The notes: generated by a model from the letters alone, not told the origin. A stretch of DNA of 64,000 nucleotides from Synechococcus sp. MU1642 (GCF_020514115.1 NZ_VTKZ01000002.1:62001-126000); one strand, 5' to 3'. Positions 34,345 to 44,055 are shown, counted from the first letter of the stretch. Program-made: numbers and translations.

Positions 34345-35991
34345 TCAAAGACTGATCGGCTCCACTCCACTCACCACGGGGGCAACACTGCTGAGTTGAA
34401 GCTCGGGATGGTCCTCTCGGAGCTGATTGAGATTCCACTCGTTTTTGAACAGCAACACCGGCCGATTCCAGGCATCACGCACGGTCTTGCAGTTGAAGAT
34501 CCGCCCGACCTTCTCAAGTTCAGCCCAACCACCGCTGATCCAACGGGCAACCTGGAAACCCATGGGCTCAAGGCGGGTTTCAACGCCGTATTCGTTTTCC
34601 AGCCTGTGCTGCACAACCTCAAGTTGGAGTTGTCCGACGGCCGCCAGAATTGGATCTCGCTTGCTCTCATCGGTGTCGTAGAGGATCTGCACAGCCCCCT
34701 CTTCCCGAAGTTCGTTAACGCCTTTGCGGAAATTCTTGAAGGCTGAAGGGTTGGGGTTACGCAGCCAACTGAAAATCTCCGGGCTGAAGCAGGGAATGCC
34801 TTCGTATTCCACTTTCGAACCCACATATAGGGTGTCTCCTATTGAAAACATGCCGGGATTATTGAGACCAATCACATCACCCGGATAGGCGTCTTCCACC
34901 ACGGCTCTGTCCTGACCGAAAAGCTTTTGAGGACGTGAGAGGCGGATTGCTTTGCCGGTGCGGGCATGCTTCACCGTCATGTCTTTTTCGAAACGGCCGC
35001 TGCAGACACGAACGAATGCCACCCGGTCTCGGTGCCTGGGGTCCATGTTTGCTTGAAGCTTGAACACGAAGCCGCTGAACCCCTCCCGCAACGGGTCCAC
35101 CAGACCTTCGCTGCTGGATCGGGCAATCGGCCGCTGGGCCATCTCGAGGAAGGCATCGAGGAACGGACGGACCCCGAAGTTGGTCATCGCCGAGCCAAAG
35201 AACACCGGGGTGAGCTCACCGGCATGAACCATCTCGATGTCCAATTCGGCGCCTGCCGCTTCCAGGAACTCCATTTCTTCAACGGCCAGATCCAAGAGGT
35301 CCTCTTCCACCAACTCCCGCAGGGCAGGGTCGTCCAGGGAGAGGCGCTGCTCAATTGCCTGTTTGCCGCGTTCAGCACGGCTGAACAAAACCACCTCCTT
35401 TGTGCGGCGATCGATCACGCCACGGAATTGCTCACCACTGCCGATAGGCCAGTTCACGGCCCAGGGGGTAAGGCCGAGTTCCGACTCGATTTCATCGAGC
35501 AAAGTCAGCGGTTCCCGCCCCGGGCGGTCCATCTTGTTGATGAAGGTGAAGATCGGGATCTCGCGCATGCGGCAGACCTCGAACAGCTTTCGGGTCTGCG
35601 GCTCGAGACCCTTCGCTGCGTCCTCCAGCATCACAGCGTTGTCAGCAGCTGCCAGCGTTCGATAGGTATCTTCGGAAAAATCCTGGTGACCTGGGGTGTC
35701 CAGAAGATTGATCGTGGTGACGCCGTAATCGAACTGCAGCACCGTTGAGGTAATCGAGATCCCCCGCTGCTTTTCAAGCTCCATCCAGTCGGAGGTCACC
35801 TTCCGCTGCTCACCCCGCGCTTTCACAGCACCGGCCTGCTGAATGGCACCGCCGTAGAGCAGCAACTTCTCGGTAAGAGTTGTTTTTCCCGCGTCTGGGT
35901 GGGAAATGATCGCAAAGTTGCGACGGCGATCCACCGCCGAGGCCAAAACCTGGGCCAGATCACCATCAGTGGTCGCTTGACTGCCGCTCAT
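34345..35991 (-). CDS. prfC: Peptide chain release factor 3
   Basis: 548 residues. Translational GTPase that recycles RF1/RF2. G1 [15 protein letters not shown]2 region RGISITS, G3 DTPGHQDF, G4 NKMDRPG, then domain II and the RF3 C-terminal domain ([32 protein letters not shown]). Six bases after the methyltransferase stop, so the two probably share a transcript. Confidence 0.95.
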   Translation of the reverse strand: MSGSQATTDGDLAQVLASAVDRRRNFAIISHPDAGKTTLTEKLLLYGGAIQQAGAVKARGEQRKVTSDWMELEKQRGISITSTVLQFDYGVTTINLLDTPGHQDFSEDTYRTLAAADNAVMLEDAAKGLEPQTRKLFEVCRMREIPIFTFINKMDRPGREPLTLLDEIESELGLTPWAVNWPIGSGEQFRGVIDRRTKEVVLFSRAERGKQAIEQRLSLDDPALRELVEEDLLDLAVEEMEFLEAAGAELDIEMVHAGELTPVFFGSAMTNFGVRPFLDAFLEMAQRPIARSSSEGLVDPLREGFSGFVFKLQANMDPRHRDRVAFVRVCSGRFEKDMTVKHARTGKAIRLSRPQKLFGQDRAVVEDAYPGDVIGLNNPGMFSIGDTLYVGSKVEYEGIPCFSPEIFSWLRNPNPSAFKNFRKGVNELREEGAVQILYDTDESKRDPILAAVGQLQLEVVQHRLENEYGVETRLEPMGFQVARWISGGWAELEKVGRIFNCKTVRDAWNRPVLLFKNEWNLNQLREDHPELQLSSVAPVVSGVEPISL

Positions 35992-35997
35992 CGGATT

Positions 35998-36675
35998 TCA
36001 GGACTTCACCAAGCCTGACACCACCAGATAACGGTCGTCCTCTACTGACACCGTTAATTGATTGAGGCCCAGCTTGTACAACTCCTCAGTCACCTCCTGA
36101 GGTTCAAAGGCCGCAGCCAACGAGGCAGCGAAGTCCTGCTGCAACACCTCTGGCGCCGATGGCAGATGTTTGAGCAGCAGCTGTTGAACCTCAGCATCGG
36201 AGGTCGGACGCCGCAGATCCCGATGCAACGTGCGACAACCCGGTGCTGCTAGGGCTCGGCTGACCGTCCAAAGCAGATCGGGTTGGTGCAGGTGATGCAA
36301 AAGGCTGTTGCTAACGACCAGATCGGCCCGCCCGAGTAGAGGACCTCGTAGGACCTCCTTAAGGGTCTGACATAGGAATGACATCTCCAGCTGCTGCTGC
36401 TGAGCCCGCCCCTTAGCAATGGCCAACATCGATTCGGCACCGTCAATACCGATAATCCGAGCGTTGGGGAAGAGTTCGGCCAGCCGAAGGGTGATGTTTC
36501 CCGGGCCACAGCCCAGATCCACCACCAGTGGATCTGGCGGCAAAGGTGATGTGGTGAAGAGGAGGTGCTGTATCGCCTCGATGGTGGCTTGATCGCCGGA
36601 ACTGAAGTCAGCAGCGGCATAGGCCTGCACCTGCGCATCGCCGTTCATCAACTCAGGCTCCAGCCGCCGCTGCAT
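35998..36675 (-). CDS. Class I SAM-dependent methyltransferase
   Basis: 225 residues. SAM-binding motif I VVDLGCGPGNITLRLAE, motif II GIDGAESML, then motif post-I region DLVVSNSLLHHLHQPD. This is the UbiE/Cyp-type fold, substrate unknown. ATG 36648 is an alternative start. Upstream of prfC in one orientation; nrdJ diverges from it. Confidence 0.88.
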   Translation of the reverse strand: MQRRLEPELMNGDAQVQAYAAADFSSGDQATIEAIQHLLFTTSPLPPDPLVVDLGCGPGNITLRLAELFPNARIIGIDGAESMLAIAKGRAQQQQLEMSFLCQTLKEVLRGPLLGRADLVVSNSLLHHLHQPDLLWTVSRALAAPGCRTLHRDLRRPTSDAEVQQLLLKHLPSAPEVLQQDFAASLAAAFEPQEVTEELYKLGLNQLTVSVEDDRYLVVSGLVKS

Positions 36676-36796
36676 TATTCACTGCCGATTTGGAACTCAG
36701 TCTGAACGGGACACTGTTGATGGTGGTAAAGAGACCTTGCTACCCCCATCTGTGGCGTTAGGGTTTCGCTACTTGTCCTTTGCCCACATACCGCAC

Positions 36797-39127
36797 GTGA
36801 CCCTCACTCCAAATCGCGTGGAGACCTCTGCGGGATCTGTCGCCGGGTTCGGCGCCTTCCCCGCAACTGCTCCTGCTGCCAACCCGGTCTTCTACCGCAC
36901 TTACAGCCGCAAAACCCCAAGCGGCCGTGAGAGCTGGAACCAGGTGGGTGCGCGAAACCTGGAAGGTCTGCGTCAACTGGGCAACCTCAACGACGCGGAA
37001 GTGGCCCTGCTGGCTCGCATGCAGGCCGAGAAAAAAGCTCTTCCCTCAGGCCGCTGGCTCTGGATCGGTGGCACACGCTGGATCGAACAGCCCGAAAACT
37101 TCTCGGGCTCCTACAACTGCACGTCCACCAACCTGGTTGATTGGCAGGCCTTCGGTCTGATGATGGACCTGGCGATGATGGGCTGTGGCACCGGCGCCAT
37201 CATCGAGCCGCACTTGATCGACAGGCTTCCGGTGGTGCGCAACACCTTTGAAGTCCTCAGCGTTAGCGACATCGGCATCACTCCTGCGTCTCAGCGCCAG
37301 GACGACTGCACCTACAGCATTGTCGGCAACAAGGTGACCATCAAGGTGGGTGACACTCGCCGTGGCTGGGTGGACAGCTACCAGCTGATGCTCGAGCTCA
37401 GCAGCGATGAGCGGTTCAACGGCGAACCAATTCAGGTCGAGGTGGACCTCAGCGATGTGAGGCCCGTTGGTGAAACGCTGAAGGGTTTTGGCGGCATGGC
37501 AAACCCCGTCAAGCTGAAGGATCTCTACGGGCGTGTTGCTCGGCTGCTGAACAAGGCCCAGGGCCGTCGACTCACATCGGTGGAGTGCTGTTTGCTGATC
37601 GACGAAGCCGCCGTCACGATCGTTGCCGGAAACATCCGTCGCAGTGCCGGCATGCGCCAGTTCGCCGCAGACGACCAGGCCGCTGCGTCCTCCAAGGACA
37701 ACCTCTGGCAGCAAGACGAGGAGGGCAACTGGAGGATCGATCCCGAGCGTGATGCGCTGCGGATGGCCAACCACACACGTGTGTACCACACCCGTCCCAG
37801 CAAGGACGTTGTGCACGCAGCGGTGACCAAACAGTTCCACTCTGGTGAAGGTGCGATCCAGTTCGCTCCCGAAGCGATCGCTCGCTCCAATGCCGATCTG
37901 CTCACCACCCCTGAACTGCGCACGGAGTTCATCGAGATCTACTGCGACCAGGGTCGCGAGGAGGCTGGTCGCTGGTTGTCCGACAACCACGGCCCAATAG
38001 ACGCCCACGAGCTGGAGCACCGCCTCAGCCGTTACGGCTTGAATCCCTGCGGCGAGATCCTGGGTGCTGACTTCCACTGCAATCTGGCCGAGGTTCACCT
38101 CAACCAGATCGACCCCAGCGACGAGGAGGGGCAGGCTGATGCTTTCCGTGCTGGTGCTCTGTCGGTTGCTTGTTTGCTCAACCATCGTTTCGAAGTTGAG
38201 CGCTACCGCCAGAGCCGCGAGTGGGATCCGATCGTGGGCGTCAGCTTCACCGGTCTGTTCGACTTCTTTGTTCACGCCTTCGGAACGGATTGGCTGCGTT
38301 GGTGGGAAGCCGGCCGCCCTGAAACCGAGTCAGGTCTGCGCTTCAAGGAGCAGGAAGCCGCTTACCTGAGCCGGTGGAAGGAGATCGTCAATCAAACGGT
38401 CTCGGACTACTGCGACCGCCAGGGTCTGCGTCGCCCCAACCGCTGCACCACTGTCCAACCTGCAGGCACCAAGAGCCTTCTCACCGGTGCCGCACCTGGT
38501 TGGCATCCCCCCAAAGCCCAGCGCTTCATCCGCCGGATCACCTTCCGCAAGAACGACCCCGTGGCCATGGCCTGCATGGACTACGGCTACACCATCGTTC
38601 CCTCCCAGTCCGACAAGGATGAGGAAGGCCGTCTACTGAATGATCCCTTCGATCCCCGGTGCACCGAATGGCTGGTGGAGATCCCCACCGAGGTGAGCTG
38701 GGCCAACCTTCCTGGTGCTGATGCAGTCGACATCAACGGCTTCAGTGCCATGGCGCAATTCGACTTTTACATGCAGGTGCAGCGTCACTACACCGCCCAC
38801 AACACCTCCGCCACGATCGAATTCCGCGAGCACGAAATCGAACCGTTGACTGTTGCTCTGCATCAAGCCATGGAGAAGGGCGAGGGGTACATCTCGGCGG
38901 CCCTTCTAGCCCGCTTCGATGCCAATGCCACCTTCCCCCGCCTGCCCTTCGAGCCGATCGATGCAGCCACCTACGAAGAACTGCAATCCGCTGTGGTGAA
39001 GCGTCGCGTCAGCACTGATTTCTTTGAAGCACTGCAGCGTTACGACCAGGGTGAGCTGACCGAAGCCGGCCCCGCTGGTTGTGATTCCGACAAGTGTCTG
39101 CTGCCTCTGGCCAAGCCAAAAAACTGA
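36797..39127 (+). CDS. nrdJ: Adenosylcobalamin-dependent (class II) ribonucleotide reductase
   Basis: About 776 residues from GTG 36797 (MTLTPNRVETSAG); the frame opens at 36737 but the first 20 residues are not family-like. Reduces ribonucleotides using B12 radical chemistry, typical of marine picocyanobacteria. Seen: RTYSRKTPSGRESW, the N-terminal Cys in YNCTSTNLVDW, the active-site NPCGE near residue 416, and C-terminal redox Cys pair CDSDKC. Monomeric NTP-type enzyme. Followed by a strong hairpin and tRNA-Ser. Confidence 0.96.
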   Translation: MTLTPNRVETSAGSVAGFGAFPATAPAANPVFYRTYSRKTPSGRESWNQVGARNLEGLRQLGNLNDAEVALLARMQAEKKALPSGRWLWIGGTRWIEQPENFSGSYNCTSTNLVDWQAFGLMMDLAMMGCGTGAIIEPHLIDRLPVVRNTFEVLSVSDIGITPASQRQDDCTYSIVGNKVTIKVGDTRRGWVDSYQLMLELSSDERFNGEPIQVEVDLSDVRPVGETLKGFGGMANPVKLKDLYGRVARLLNKAQGRRLTSVECCLLIDEAAVTIVAGNIRRSAGMRQFAADDQAAASSKDNLWQQDEEGNWRIDPERDALRMANHTRVYHTRPSKDVVHAAVTKQFHSGEGAIQFAPEAIARSNADLLTTPELRTEFIEIYCDQGREEAGRWLSDNHGPIDAHELEHRLSRYGLNPCGEILGADFHCNLAEVHLNQIDPSDEEGQADAFRAGALSVACLLNHRFEVERYRQSREWDPIVGVSFTGLFDFFVHAFGTDWLRWWEAGRPETESGLRFKEQEAAYLSRWKEIVNQTVSDYCDRQGLRRPNRCTTVQPAGTKSLLTGAAPGWHPPKAQRFIRRITFRKNDPVAMACMDYGYTIVPSQSDKDEEGRLLNDPFDPRCTEWLVEIPTEVSWANLPGADAVDINGFSAMAQFDFYMQVQRHYTAHNTSATIEFREHEIEPLTVALHQAMEKGEGYISAALLARFDANATFPRLPFEPIDAATYEELQSAVVKRRVSTDFFEALQRYDQGELTEAGPAGCDSDKCLLPLAKPKN

Positions 39128-39151
39128 GCTGGCATCACGTCCCGATACAGT

Positions 39152-39179
39152 TGCCAGGTGCCCCGTGGGGCACCTGGCA
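39152..39179. terminator. Perfect 13-bp inverted repeat between nrdJ and tRNA-Ser
   Basis: TGCCAGGTGCCCC, GT, GGGGCACCTGGCA. Very stable, GC-rich, but without a following T tract; it may be a nrdJ terminator or 3' stabiliser, or separate the tRNA unit. Confidence 0.55.
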
Positions 39180-39185
39180 CCCTCT

Positions 39186-39272
39186 GGAGAGGTGGTCGAG
39201 TGGTTTATGGCTCTGGTCTTGAAAACCAGCGTGTCTTCACGGGCACCGTGGGTTCGAATCCCACCCTCTCCG
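39186..39272 (+). tRNA. tRNA-Ser (anticodon UGA)
   Basis: 87 bases, long variable arm. Acceptor GGAGAGG (39186-39192) pairs with CCTCTCC (39265-39271), discriminator G. Anticodon stem CTGGT/ACCAG encloses loop CTTGAAA with TGA at 39220-39222; T-loop GGTTCGAATCC. No CCA encoded. Confidence 0.95.
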
Positions 39273-39703
39273 TTTTCTTGAACTAAAAGCGGCGACCTCA
39301 ATGATCGCTACTTTTCAAACAGATCAAACAATGTTGTGTGGCCGACGGTGATGCATCACCGGAGCGATTCGACCACATCGATACATTGACGGACAAATCA
39401 GTTCACTGAGATACACAACCATATTTCTTAAGGAAGAAACGGATTTGACCCCCCACCAAAGCGAGGGCCAAATACCTACTCGTCGGACATCGCTCTACCC
39501 GGCTTCCATGCCCAATTAGCGAGTTGGCGACATCACTATGGGAGAAATAGTTCGGAGTTTTGAAGGGCTTGTGCTCGATTTCGTGACATCCACAAATTGC
39601 TTCCGAAACTCAAAATAATTCCTGCCTGGACGCCATGCGTCGAACTCTGGAATCGGAAGGCCCATCCCTCAAAGGACAAGGTTATTGGCGCATCTAAACA
39701 CTA
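39273..39703. other. 431-bp stretch without a supported gene
   Basis: No convincing frame and AT-richer than flanking DNA. It lies directly 3' of tRNA-Ser, a classic integration site, but I see no copy of the tRNA 3' end and no integrase remnant. Confidence 0.4.
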
Positions 39704-40114
39704 TCAGCCTGGCTGTGCAGGGGCCTCGATGCTGCTGCCGTCGAACTCGAAGATATACGCCGATTCCTCAGCAACGAGTTCACGTATCTCATGGCGGGGG
39801 ACATAAAGCAGATCCGTCTCGCCAGCCATGCAGGCCTCTGCATGGCTGCAGTAATAACAGGCATAGCCATAACAAGGTTTACTGACCCTGGGGTCTTGCT
39901 CAATCCCATGTTCTTCCATCAAGGAGCGCACAAGGCGGCAACAAAAGTGCTGCTTCTGGATTTGCATCAACGCAAAATCACGCAGCACATCTTGCATGCT
40001 TCGATTCAATGAAGCGCAGTAGGTCTTAAGCAGAGTGTGCTCCGATTCAGACAACCTAACGTTGACAATCTTGTCAGCTTGAACAGAAGCAGCGCCCATC
40101 AAATCCATCGACAT
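39704..40114 (-). CDS. RHH-like N-terminus with Cys-rich C-terminus, unknown protein
   Basis: 136 residues (ATG 40114; ATG 40108 alternative). The segment KIVNVRLSESEHTLLKTYCA then NRSMQDVLRDFALMQIQ resembles a ribbon-helix-helix DNA-binding unit (strand, helix, helix). The rest has six Cys including CC, CYGYACYYCSHAEAC, suggesting a metal or Fe-S site. Probably a small regulator; partner unknown. Part of the accessory patch behind tRNA-Ser. Confidence 0.55.
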   Translation of the reverse strand: MSMDLMGAASVQADKIVNVRLSESEHTLLKTYCASLNRSMQDVLRDFALMQIQKQHFCCRLVRSLMEEHGIEQDPRVSKPCYGYACYYCSHAEACMAGETDLLYVPRHEIRELVAEESAYIFEFDGSSIEAPAQPG

Positions 40115-40466
40115 CGCAGTGTCATCTTATCCACATTGATGCGAATTTTGCATAAACAGGGACTTGACTTGGGAAATTCAAAGTGGATACCTCAAATCAC
40201 CGAGTCAGCAGAACGAGCAGTCCATGGAACTGCTGAATTGACGAGACAAAGACACAACAATTTCAGCCAGATCAGCAAAGCCTGATGCTCAAGATACGAG
40301 GTCCGTGGACCGAGTGCCTGCGCGCCAGCCATTGAAATCGCGCAGCACGACCAAGAAGCACTGCCAAGCGACTGTGCAGCAACCCTAAGCCCACTTTAAG
40401 ATACCTTGTAGTTGCTTGTGGGTAGCTGTGGGGTTACTCTCAAGATGCTACGGCAGCAAACGGACC
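40115..40466. other. Divergent 352-bp intergenic stretch
   Basis: Separates two divergent RHH-like genes and must hold both promoters. No conserved repeat or RNA seen. AT-rich near 40395-40440 with TAAGAT as a possible -10 for the plus gene. Confidence 0.4.
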
Positions 40467-40703
40467 ATGATCAAAACCTCCACCCGCGAGACTCAGGTCA
40501 AACTCACGGTCTCCGTTCCCCCGAGCCTTCATGTGCTGCTTCGGAGTTGGGCCCTGTGTGAAGGGCGTGAGCTCACCAGTGTTGTGCTCCAGTGCGTAGA
40601 GCTCTCGGTGCGCCAGCTCAAGAGCAATGGCTCCATACCCAACGCAGCCATCCGCGCCTACGAGGGTGCCTGTGATGAACGTTTGGCCGTAGGAGGGTTT
40701 TAA
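40467..40703 (+). CDS. RHH/CopG-like small protein (78 aa)
   Basis: From ATG 40467: basic start, then TQVKLTVSVPPSLHVLLRSW and REVLT-type helix ELTSVVLQCVELSVRQLKSN. The pattern strand-helix-helix is that of ribbon-helix-helix regulators. It is 2 bases before the next gene, suggesting a two-gene operon. Confidence 0.55.
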   Translation: MIKTSTRETQVKLTVSVPPSLHVLLRSWALCEGRELTSVVLQCVELSVRQLKSNGSIPNAAIRAYEGACDERLAVGGF

Positions 40704-40705
40704 TT

Positions 40706-41122
40706 GTGCAGTTTGAACAGATTGAACAAGCACTCCAGGCACCGGTGATGGATGCCGTGATTGCCCTAAGTGAACGGGTTCAAACCCTTGAGGACAATCC
40801 TGAAGGAAGGATCTACACCGCCTATCGCGCCATTGATCAGACCCTCTCCCTGGGATATTCCAACAAGATCGATGCAATCAGCGAACAGCTTCGTGAACGC
40901 AACTTTGCGATGATCGCGAGCCGGCGAGGTACACGCCGGGAGCAGAGGTTGCTGCTGCTCACCCTCAAAGAGATCGGAATTACCAGCAGCTACAGCGAGA
41001 ACTGCTTCAACGCGTCGGCAAACACGTTGAGACATCTCAGGCACCTCGGCTGGCCTTTGGGCAACCTTATGAAAAGCGCCAACAGCACCAAGACGCCCAA
41101 ACGCTTCAACCCTGAGCGCTGA
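40706..41122 (+). CDS. Hypothetical protein (138 aa)
   Basis: GTG start at 40706, 2 bases after the RHH-like gene. Mostly helical: IEQALQAPVMDAVIALSERV, RIYTAYRAIDQTLSLGY, REQRLLLLTLKEIGI, then NTLRHLRHLGWPLGNLMKS and a basic tail. Could be a phage- or plasmid-type protein; no family known. Overlaps convergently by 17 bases with the HIT gene. Confidence 0.5.
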   Translation: MQFEQIEQALQAPVMDAVIALSERVQTLEDNPEGRIYTAYRAIDQTLSLGYSNKIDAISEQLRERNFAMIASRRGTRREQRLLLLTLKEIGITSSYSENCFNASANTLRHLRHLGWPLGNLMKSANSTKTPKRFNPER

Positions 41123-41579
41123 TCAACGGTCGAAAGCGTTGAACCATCGAGGCCACAGCAGCAGGATCTGCAGCGGCTCGATCTCCACGATCCATCGACC
41201 GGTACAAGTAGGCAATCGCCCATGCCTTGGAGGCTGGTTCATTCAGATGGCGTGGGATGAGATTCAGATGAAGGTGCTGGGCTCCCTCACCAAAGGCAAT
41301 CGCATACACACGTTCGCATCCGTTGATCTGCTTGGCGAGGCGACTCGCATCACAGACAGCGCGACCCCTAGCAGAAGCCTCGACCGCTGTGAAATCCACG
41401 GGGCCGGAACAGTGCCTCAGTGAATCCAAAAGAAGCCAACCAGGAAGAGGTGCTGGGTCGGGGTGATGGCGCAAGAACCAGAGCTCCGATCGCCGAATCA
41501 CATAATGCTCTCGAGCTGCAGGGTCAGCGTGCAGCTGACAGATGGCACAGTTATCCACGGGACGCGTGTTCAACGGCAT
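41106..41579 (-). CDS. HIT-family protein
   Basis: 157 residues from ATG 41579. N-terminal NCAICQLHADPA (C-x2-C as in HIT hydrolases) and the catalytic histidine triad HLHLNLIPRH (H-x-H-x-x-x-x-x-x-H type). Such enzymes hydrolyse nucleotide phosphoesters or transfer nucleotides. Last of an operon LOG-SDR-membrane protein-HIT. Confidence 0.8.
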   Translation of the reverse strand: MPLNTRPVDNCAICQLHADPAAREHYVIRRSELWFLRHHPDPAPLPGWLLLDSLRHCSGPVDFTAVEASARGRAVCDASRLAKQINGCERVYAIAFGEGAQHLHLNLIPRHLNEPASKAWAIAYLYRSMDRGDRAAADPAAVASMVQRFRPLISAQG

Positions 41580-41881
41580 ACGGCACCTCGACCATTGCCG
41601 ATCAAGCCGAAGTAGATGATCACTACGATCAACAACACCAACAATCCGCTCAAGGACGACACTCCCCCCAACGAAGCGACAGCCCAGCAATACCCAAGGG
41701 TTGTGGTGGGAAGGAACAGCAAGCCAAGAACAGGCAGCACTGGGTTGGGAACAGTGGCACCGCTAAAGGGCTGCAGAACAAAGCTGCTGTTGATCACCCA
41801 CAGCAGCACCAAAACAAGGCGCGGAGCTAGCAGGCCAATCGCCGCCAAAAGACACATCGCAGCGCATGGACGCTGAAACAT
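41570..41881 (-). CDS. Conserved-type membrane protein (103 aa)
   Basis: From ATG 41881, which has AGGG upstream. Three hydrophobic segments (MCLLAAIGLLAPRLVLVLLW, VLPVLGLLFLPTTTLGY, LSGLLVLLIVVIIYFGLIG). Short loops, no charged pairs, no function evident. Overlaps the HIT gene start by 10 bases. Confidence 0.7.
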   Translation of the reverse strand: MFQRPCAAMCLLAAIGLLAPRLVLVLLWVINSSFVLQPFSGATVPNPVLPVLGLLFLPTTTLGYCWAVASLGGVSSLSGLLVLLIVVIIYFGLIGNGRGAVCR

Positions 41882-41918
41882 CCCTAGCGACGCCACCTGA
41901 TCGTCCCAACCAGAAGAT

Positions 41919-42617
41919 TCAGGTTTCCAGAGAGCAGTTCATTGCCAACTCAAAGGGGACCGAAGCGTTCGGCATCGATAACAGGCTGCTGGAGAGTGAC
42001 GCAAGATCCTCGGGTTGGGTCATCGCACCAGGCTCAACGGCTGTCACCGCACAAGCCATATCGGTATTGACCCAACTTGGGCAGATCGCCGTCACCCGAA
42101 TCCCCTTGTCCCAACCTTCATTGCGCATGCTCTGACAGAGCCCCATCAAGGCAAATTTGCTCACGGGGTAGGCCGCCATTCGACCTTTGACTCGTTTACC
42201 ACTCATTGACACCAGCACCTGGATTCGTCCATGACCACTGGTCACCAGGAATGGCCAGGCAGCACGGGTCAGCCACCAGGGCCCCTTCACATTGATCGCC
42301 CAGAGTTCGTCCAGCTGCTGCTCCTCACCATCCGCAAACAGCAGCGGTGTTCGATGCAAAATCCCCGCGCAGTGAATCAGGGTGTCGATTGAACCCCAGT
42401 GACGAACTGTGCTGCCAACCCAGGCATAAGCACTGGCTGGATCGGTGGCGTCGTAGGCGTGATGCAACACCCTCTCGACATCCAGATCTGTTCCCCTTAA
42501 AGCCTCTGGATCCCGCAGGCCAAGACTTAAGCGGTGACCATCGTTGAGCAACCGTCTGGCGATGGAACGTCCGATGCCACGACTGGCTCCGGTGAGCAAA
42601 ACCGTGCGTCGCATCAA
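41919..42617 (-). CDS. Short-chain dehydrogenase/reductase
   Basis: 232 residues. Cofactor motif TGASRGIGRSI, NAG-like HCAG, catalytic YPVSKFAL (Y-x3-K). Classical SDR of the 3-oxoacyl-reductase type, substrate unknown. Overlaps the LOG gene stop (ATGA). Confidence 0.88.
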   Translation of the reverse strand: MMRRTVLLTGASRGIGRSIARRLLNDGHRLSLGLRDPEALRGTDLDVERVLHHAYDATDPASAYAWVGSTVRHWGSIDTLIHCAGILHRTPLLFADGEEQQLDELWAINVKGPWWLTRAAWPFLVTSGHGRIQVLVSMSGKRVKGRMAAYPVSKFALMGLCQSMRNEGWDKGIRVTAICPSWVNTDMACAVTAVEPGAMTQPEDLASLSSSLLSMPNASVPFELAMNCSLET

Positions 42618-43156
42618 GGCACATTGAGGAGTCGATGGATGAGCAATTCTGGCGTTGTTGCATCCAAGAGGAGCGCACGATTCCGCTCCGAGAGAAAGCC
42701 TGTCGAAACGCTGTCATCCAGAAAGCTCAGCAACGCATCGAAATAGCCATTCAGGTTGAGCATGCCGATCGGCTTGGCATGAAAACGGAGCTGAGCCCAG
42801 GTCAAGGCTTCAAACAACTCGTCGAGGGTCCCGAGACCTCCGGGCATAGCCAAGACTGCATCGGCCAGGTCGAGCATCCGCGCTTTGCGCTCGTGCATCG
42901 ATCCAACAACCTCGAGATGGGTCAAACCGGCGTGCATCACCTCATCGTGCGTTATTGCCTTGGGGATTACCCCGATCACCTCCCCGCCAGAGGCCAAAGC
43001 GGCATCAGCAACAGCGCCCATCAAGCCAATCCGAGCTCCGCCATAAACCAGGGTCATCCCCTGGGAGGCGATCAGTGCACCCAGCTCAGTGGCAGCAAGC
43101 TTGAACAGGCTCGAGTCGCCGCTCGAGGAGCCGCAATACACAGCGATCCGATTCAT
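42614..43156 (-). CDS. LOG family protein (cytokinin-type nucleoside 5'-monophosphate phosphoribohydrolase)
   Basis: 180 residues from ATG 43156 (MNRIAVYCGSSSG). LOG motifs: GGARIGLMGAVADAAL, SMHERKARMLDLADA and PGGLGTLDELFEALTWAQL. The family hydrolyses N6-modified AMP to free cytokinin base and also acts on other NMPs. The open frame to 43321 overlaps the divergent gene at 43168 and is not used. Confidence 0.9.
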   Translation of the reverse strand: MNRIAVYCGSSSGDSSLFKLAATELGALIASQGMTLVYGGARIGLMGAVADAALASGGEVIGVIPKAITHDEVMHAGLTHLEVVGSMHERKARMLDLADAVLAMPGGLGTLDELFEALTWAQLRFHAKPIGMLNLNGYFDALLSFLDDSVSTGFLSERNRALLLDATTPELLIHRLLNVP

Positions 43157-43167
43157 GACGCCTTGCT

Positions 43168-44055
43168 GTGATTCATTCATCCTCACCTGCGATGGCTGGT
43201 AAAAACGAGCCAAGCCTCGAAAATGACCAGGTACGGATCCCTGTGTGGATGACCTCGATGCGCCTTGAGCTGCTGAGACGTCATCGGATTCGTGACCCAG
43301 GGCTCGGCCTGAATGAACCATCCGGACTGACGTTGAACAGGGATGGCTCGGCGCTGTACACCGTCAGTGATGACACCAAGGCGATTTTTCGGCTCAATCT
43401 CCAAGGCAGGGTGTCGGTGAGCGACTCGTTCTTCATCGACATCGACAACTTGGAGGGCATCGCCATCCGTGGCGATGACAGCGAGCTGCTCGTTGTCCAG
43501 GAAGCGAGCGATTCTTTAGTGGTGGTGGATCTGAAAAGCAGGACGGAACGCTCTCGACGCCCCCTGTCAGCGATGACCAACTACAACACGATTGCGCACC
43601 ACTTCCCAGACCCTCCCGAAAACAACGGATTGGAGGGCATCACCGTGAACACCAGGAACGACCATGTGTTTGTGCTCAAAGAGCACCAGCCAGGTCTGCT
43701 GATCGAACTCGATTCCTCACTCACGAAAATCCTCTCCAAAAGAGTGCTGCAGCCCAGCCAAGGGTTCATTCATCCCGAACTGAAGGCCGACATGCTGGAT
43801 TTCTCGGGTCTGAGCTACGACAGCACCAGCGACACCCTCTGGATCATCAGCGACAAGGGCCGATGCCTGTTCCAATACGACTGGACAGGCGACACTGTTC
43901 TCCAGCGCCTCGACCTCACCATCAGCACAGGAGGCAAGCCAAAACCGATCCGCAAACCGGAGGGTGTTGCCTTCGATCCCGGTCGGAAAAGGATGTACGT
44001 GGTGAGCGATCGTGACGCCGATCTTTACGTGTTCATGCTCCATGACAACTGCTGA
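43168..44055 (+). CDS. SdiA-regulated-like (YjiK) beta-propeller protein
   Basis: 295 residues from GTG 43168; ATG 43192 gives 287. Repeated propeller blades: EPSGLTLNRDGSALYTVSDD, NLEGIAIRGDDSELLVVQEA, GLEGITVNTRNDHVFVLKEH, FSGLSYDSTSDTLWIISDKG, KPEGVAFDPGRKRMYVVSDR. Fits the SdiA-regulated domain. No signal peptide is evident. Overlaps the next gene by 14 bases. Confidence 0.82.
   Translation: MIHSSSPAMAGKNEPSLENDQVRIPVWMTSMRLELLRRHRIRDPGLGLNEPSGLTLNRDGSALYTVSDDTKAIFRLNLQGRVSVSDSFFIDIDNLEGIAIRGDDSELLVVQEASDSLVVVDLKSRTERSRRPLSAMTNYNTIAHHFPDPPENNGLEGITVNTRNDHVFVLKEHQPGLLIELDSSLTKILSKRVLQPSQGFIHPELKADMLDFSGLSYDSTSDTLWIISDKGRCLFQYDWTGDTVLQRLDLTISTGGKPKPIRKPEGVAFDPGRKRMYVVSDRDADLYVFMLHDNC

Noticed and set aside
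36676-36796. Cobalamin riboswitch upstream of nrdJ
   Set aside because: The gap is only about 120 bases and lacks a B12-box or any recognisable fold.
37046-38275. 409-residue minus-strand open frame
   Set aside because: Antisense to nrdJ; no motif and codon pattern follows the nrdJ frame.
39273-40466. Integrated prophage or genomic island at tRNA-Ser
   Set aside because: No integrase, no phage gene and no duplicate of the tRNA 3' end found.
40467-41122. Toxin-antitoxin pair (RHH plus partner)
   Set aside because: The partner lacks any toxin motif and is mostly helical; operon alone is insufficient.
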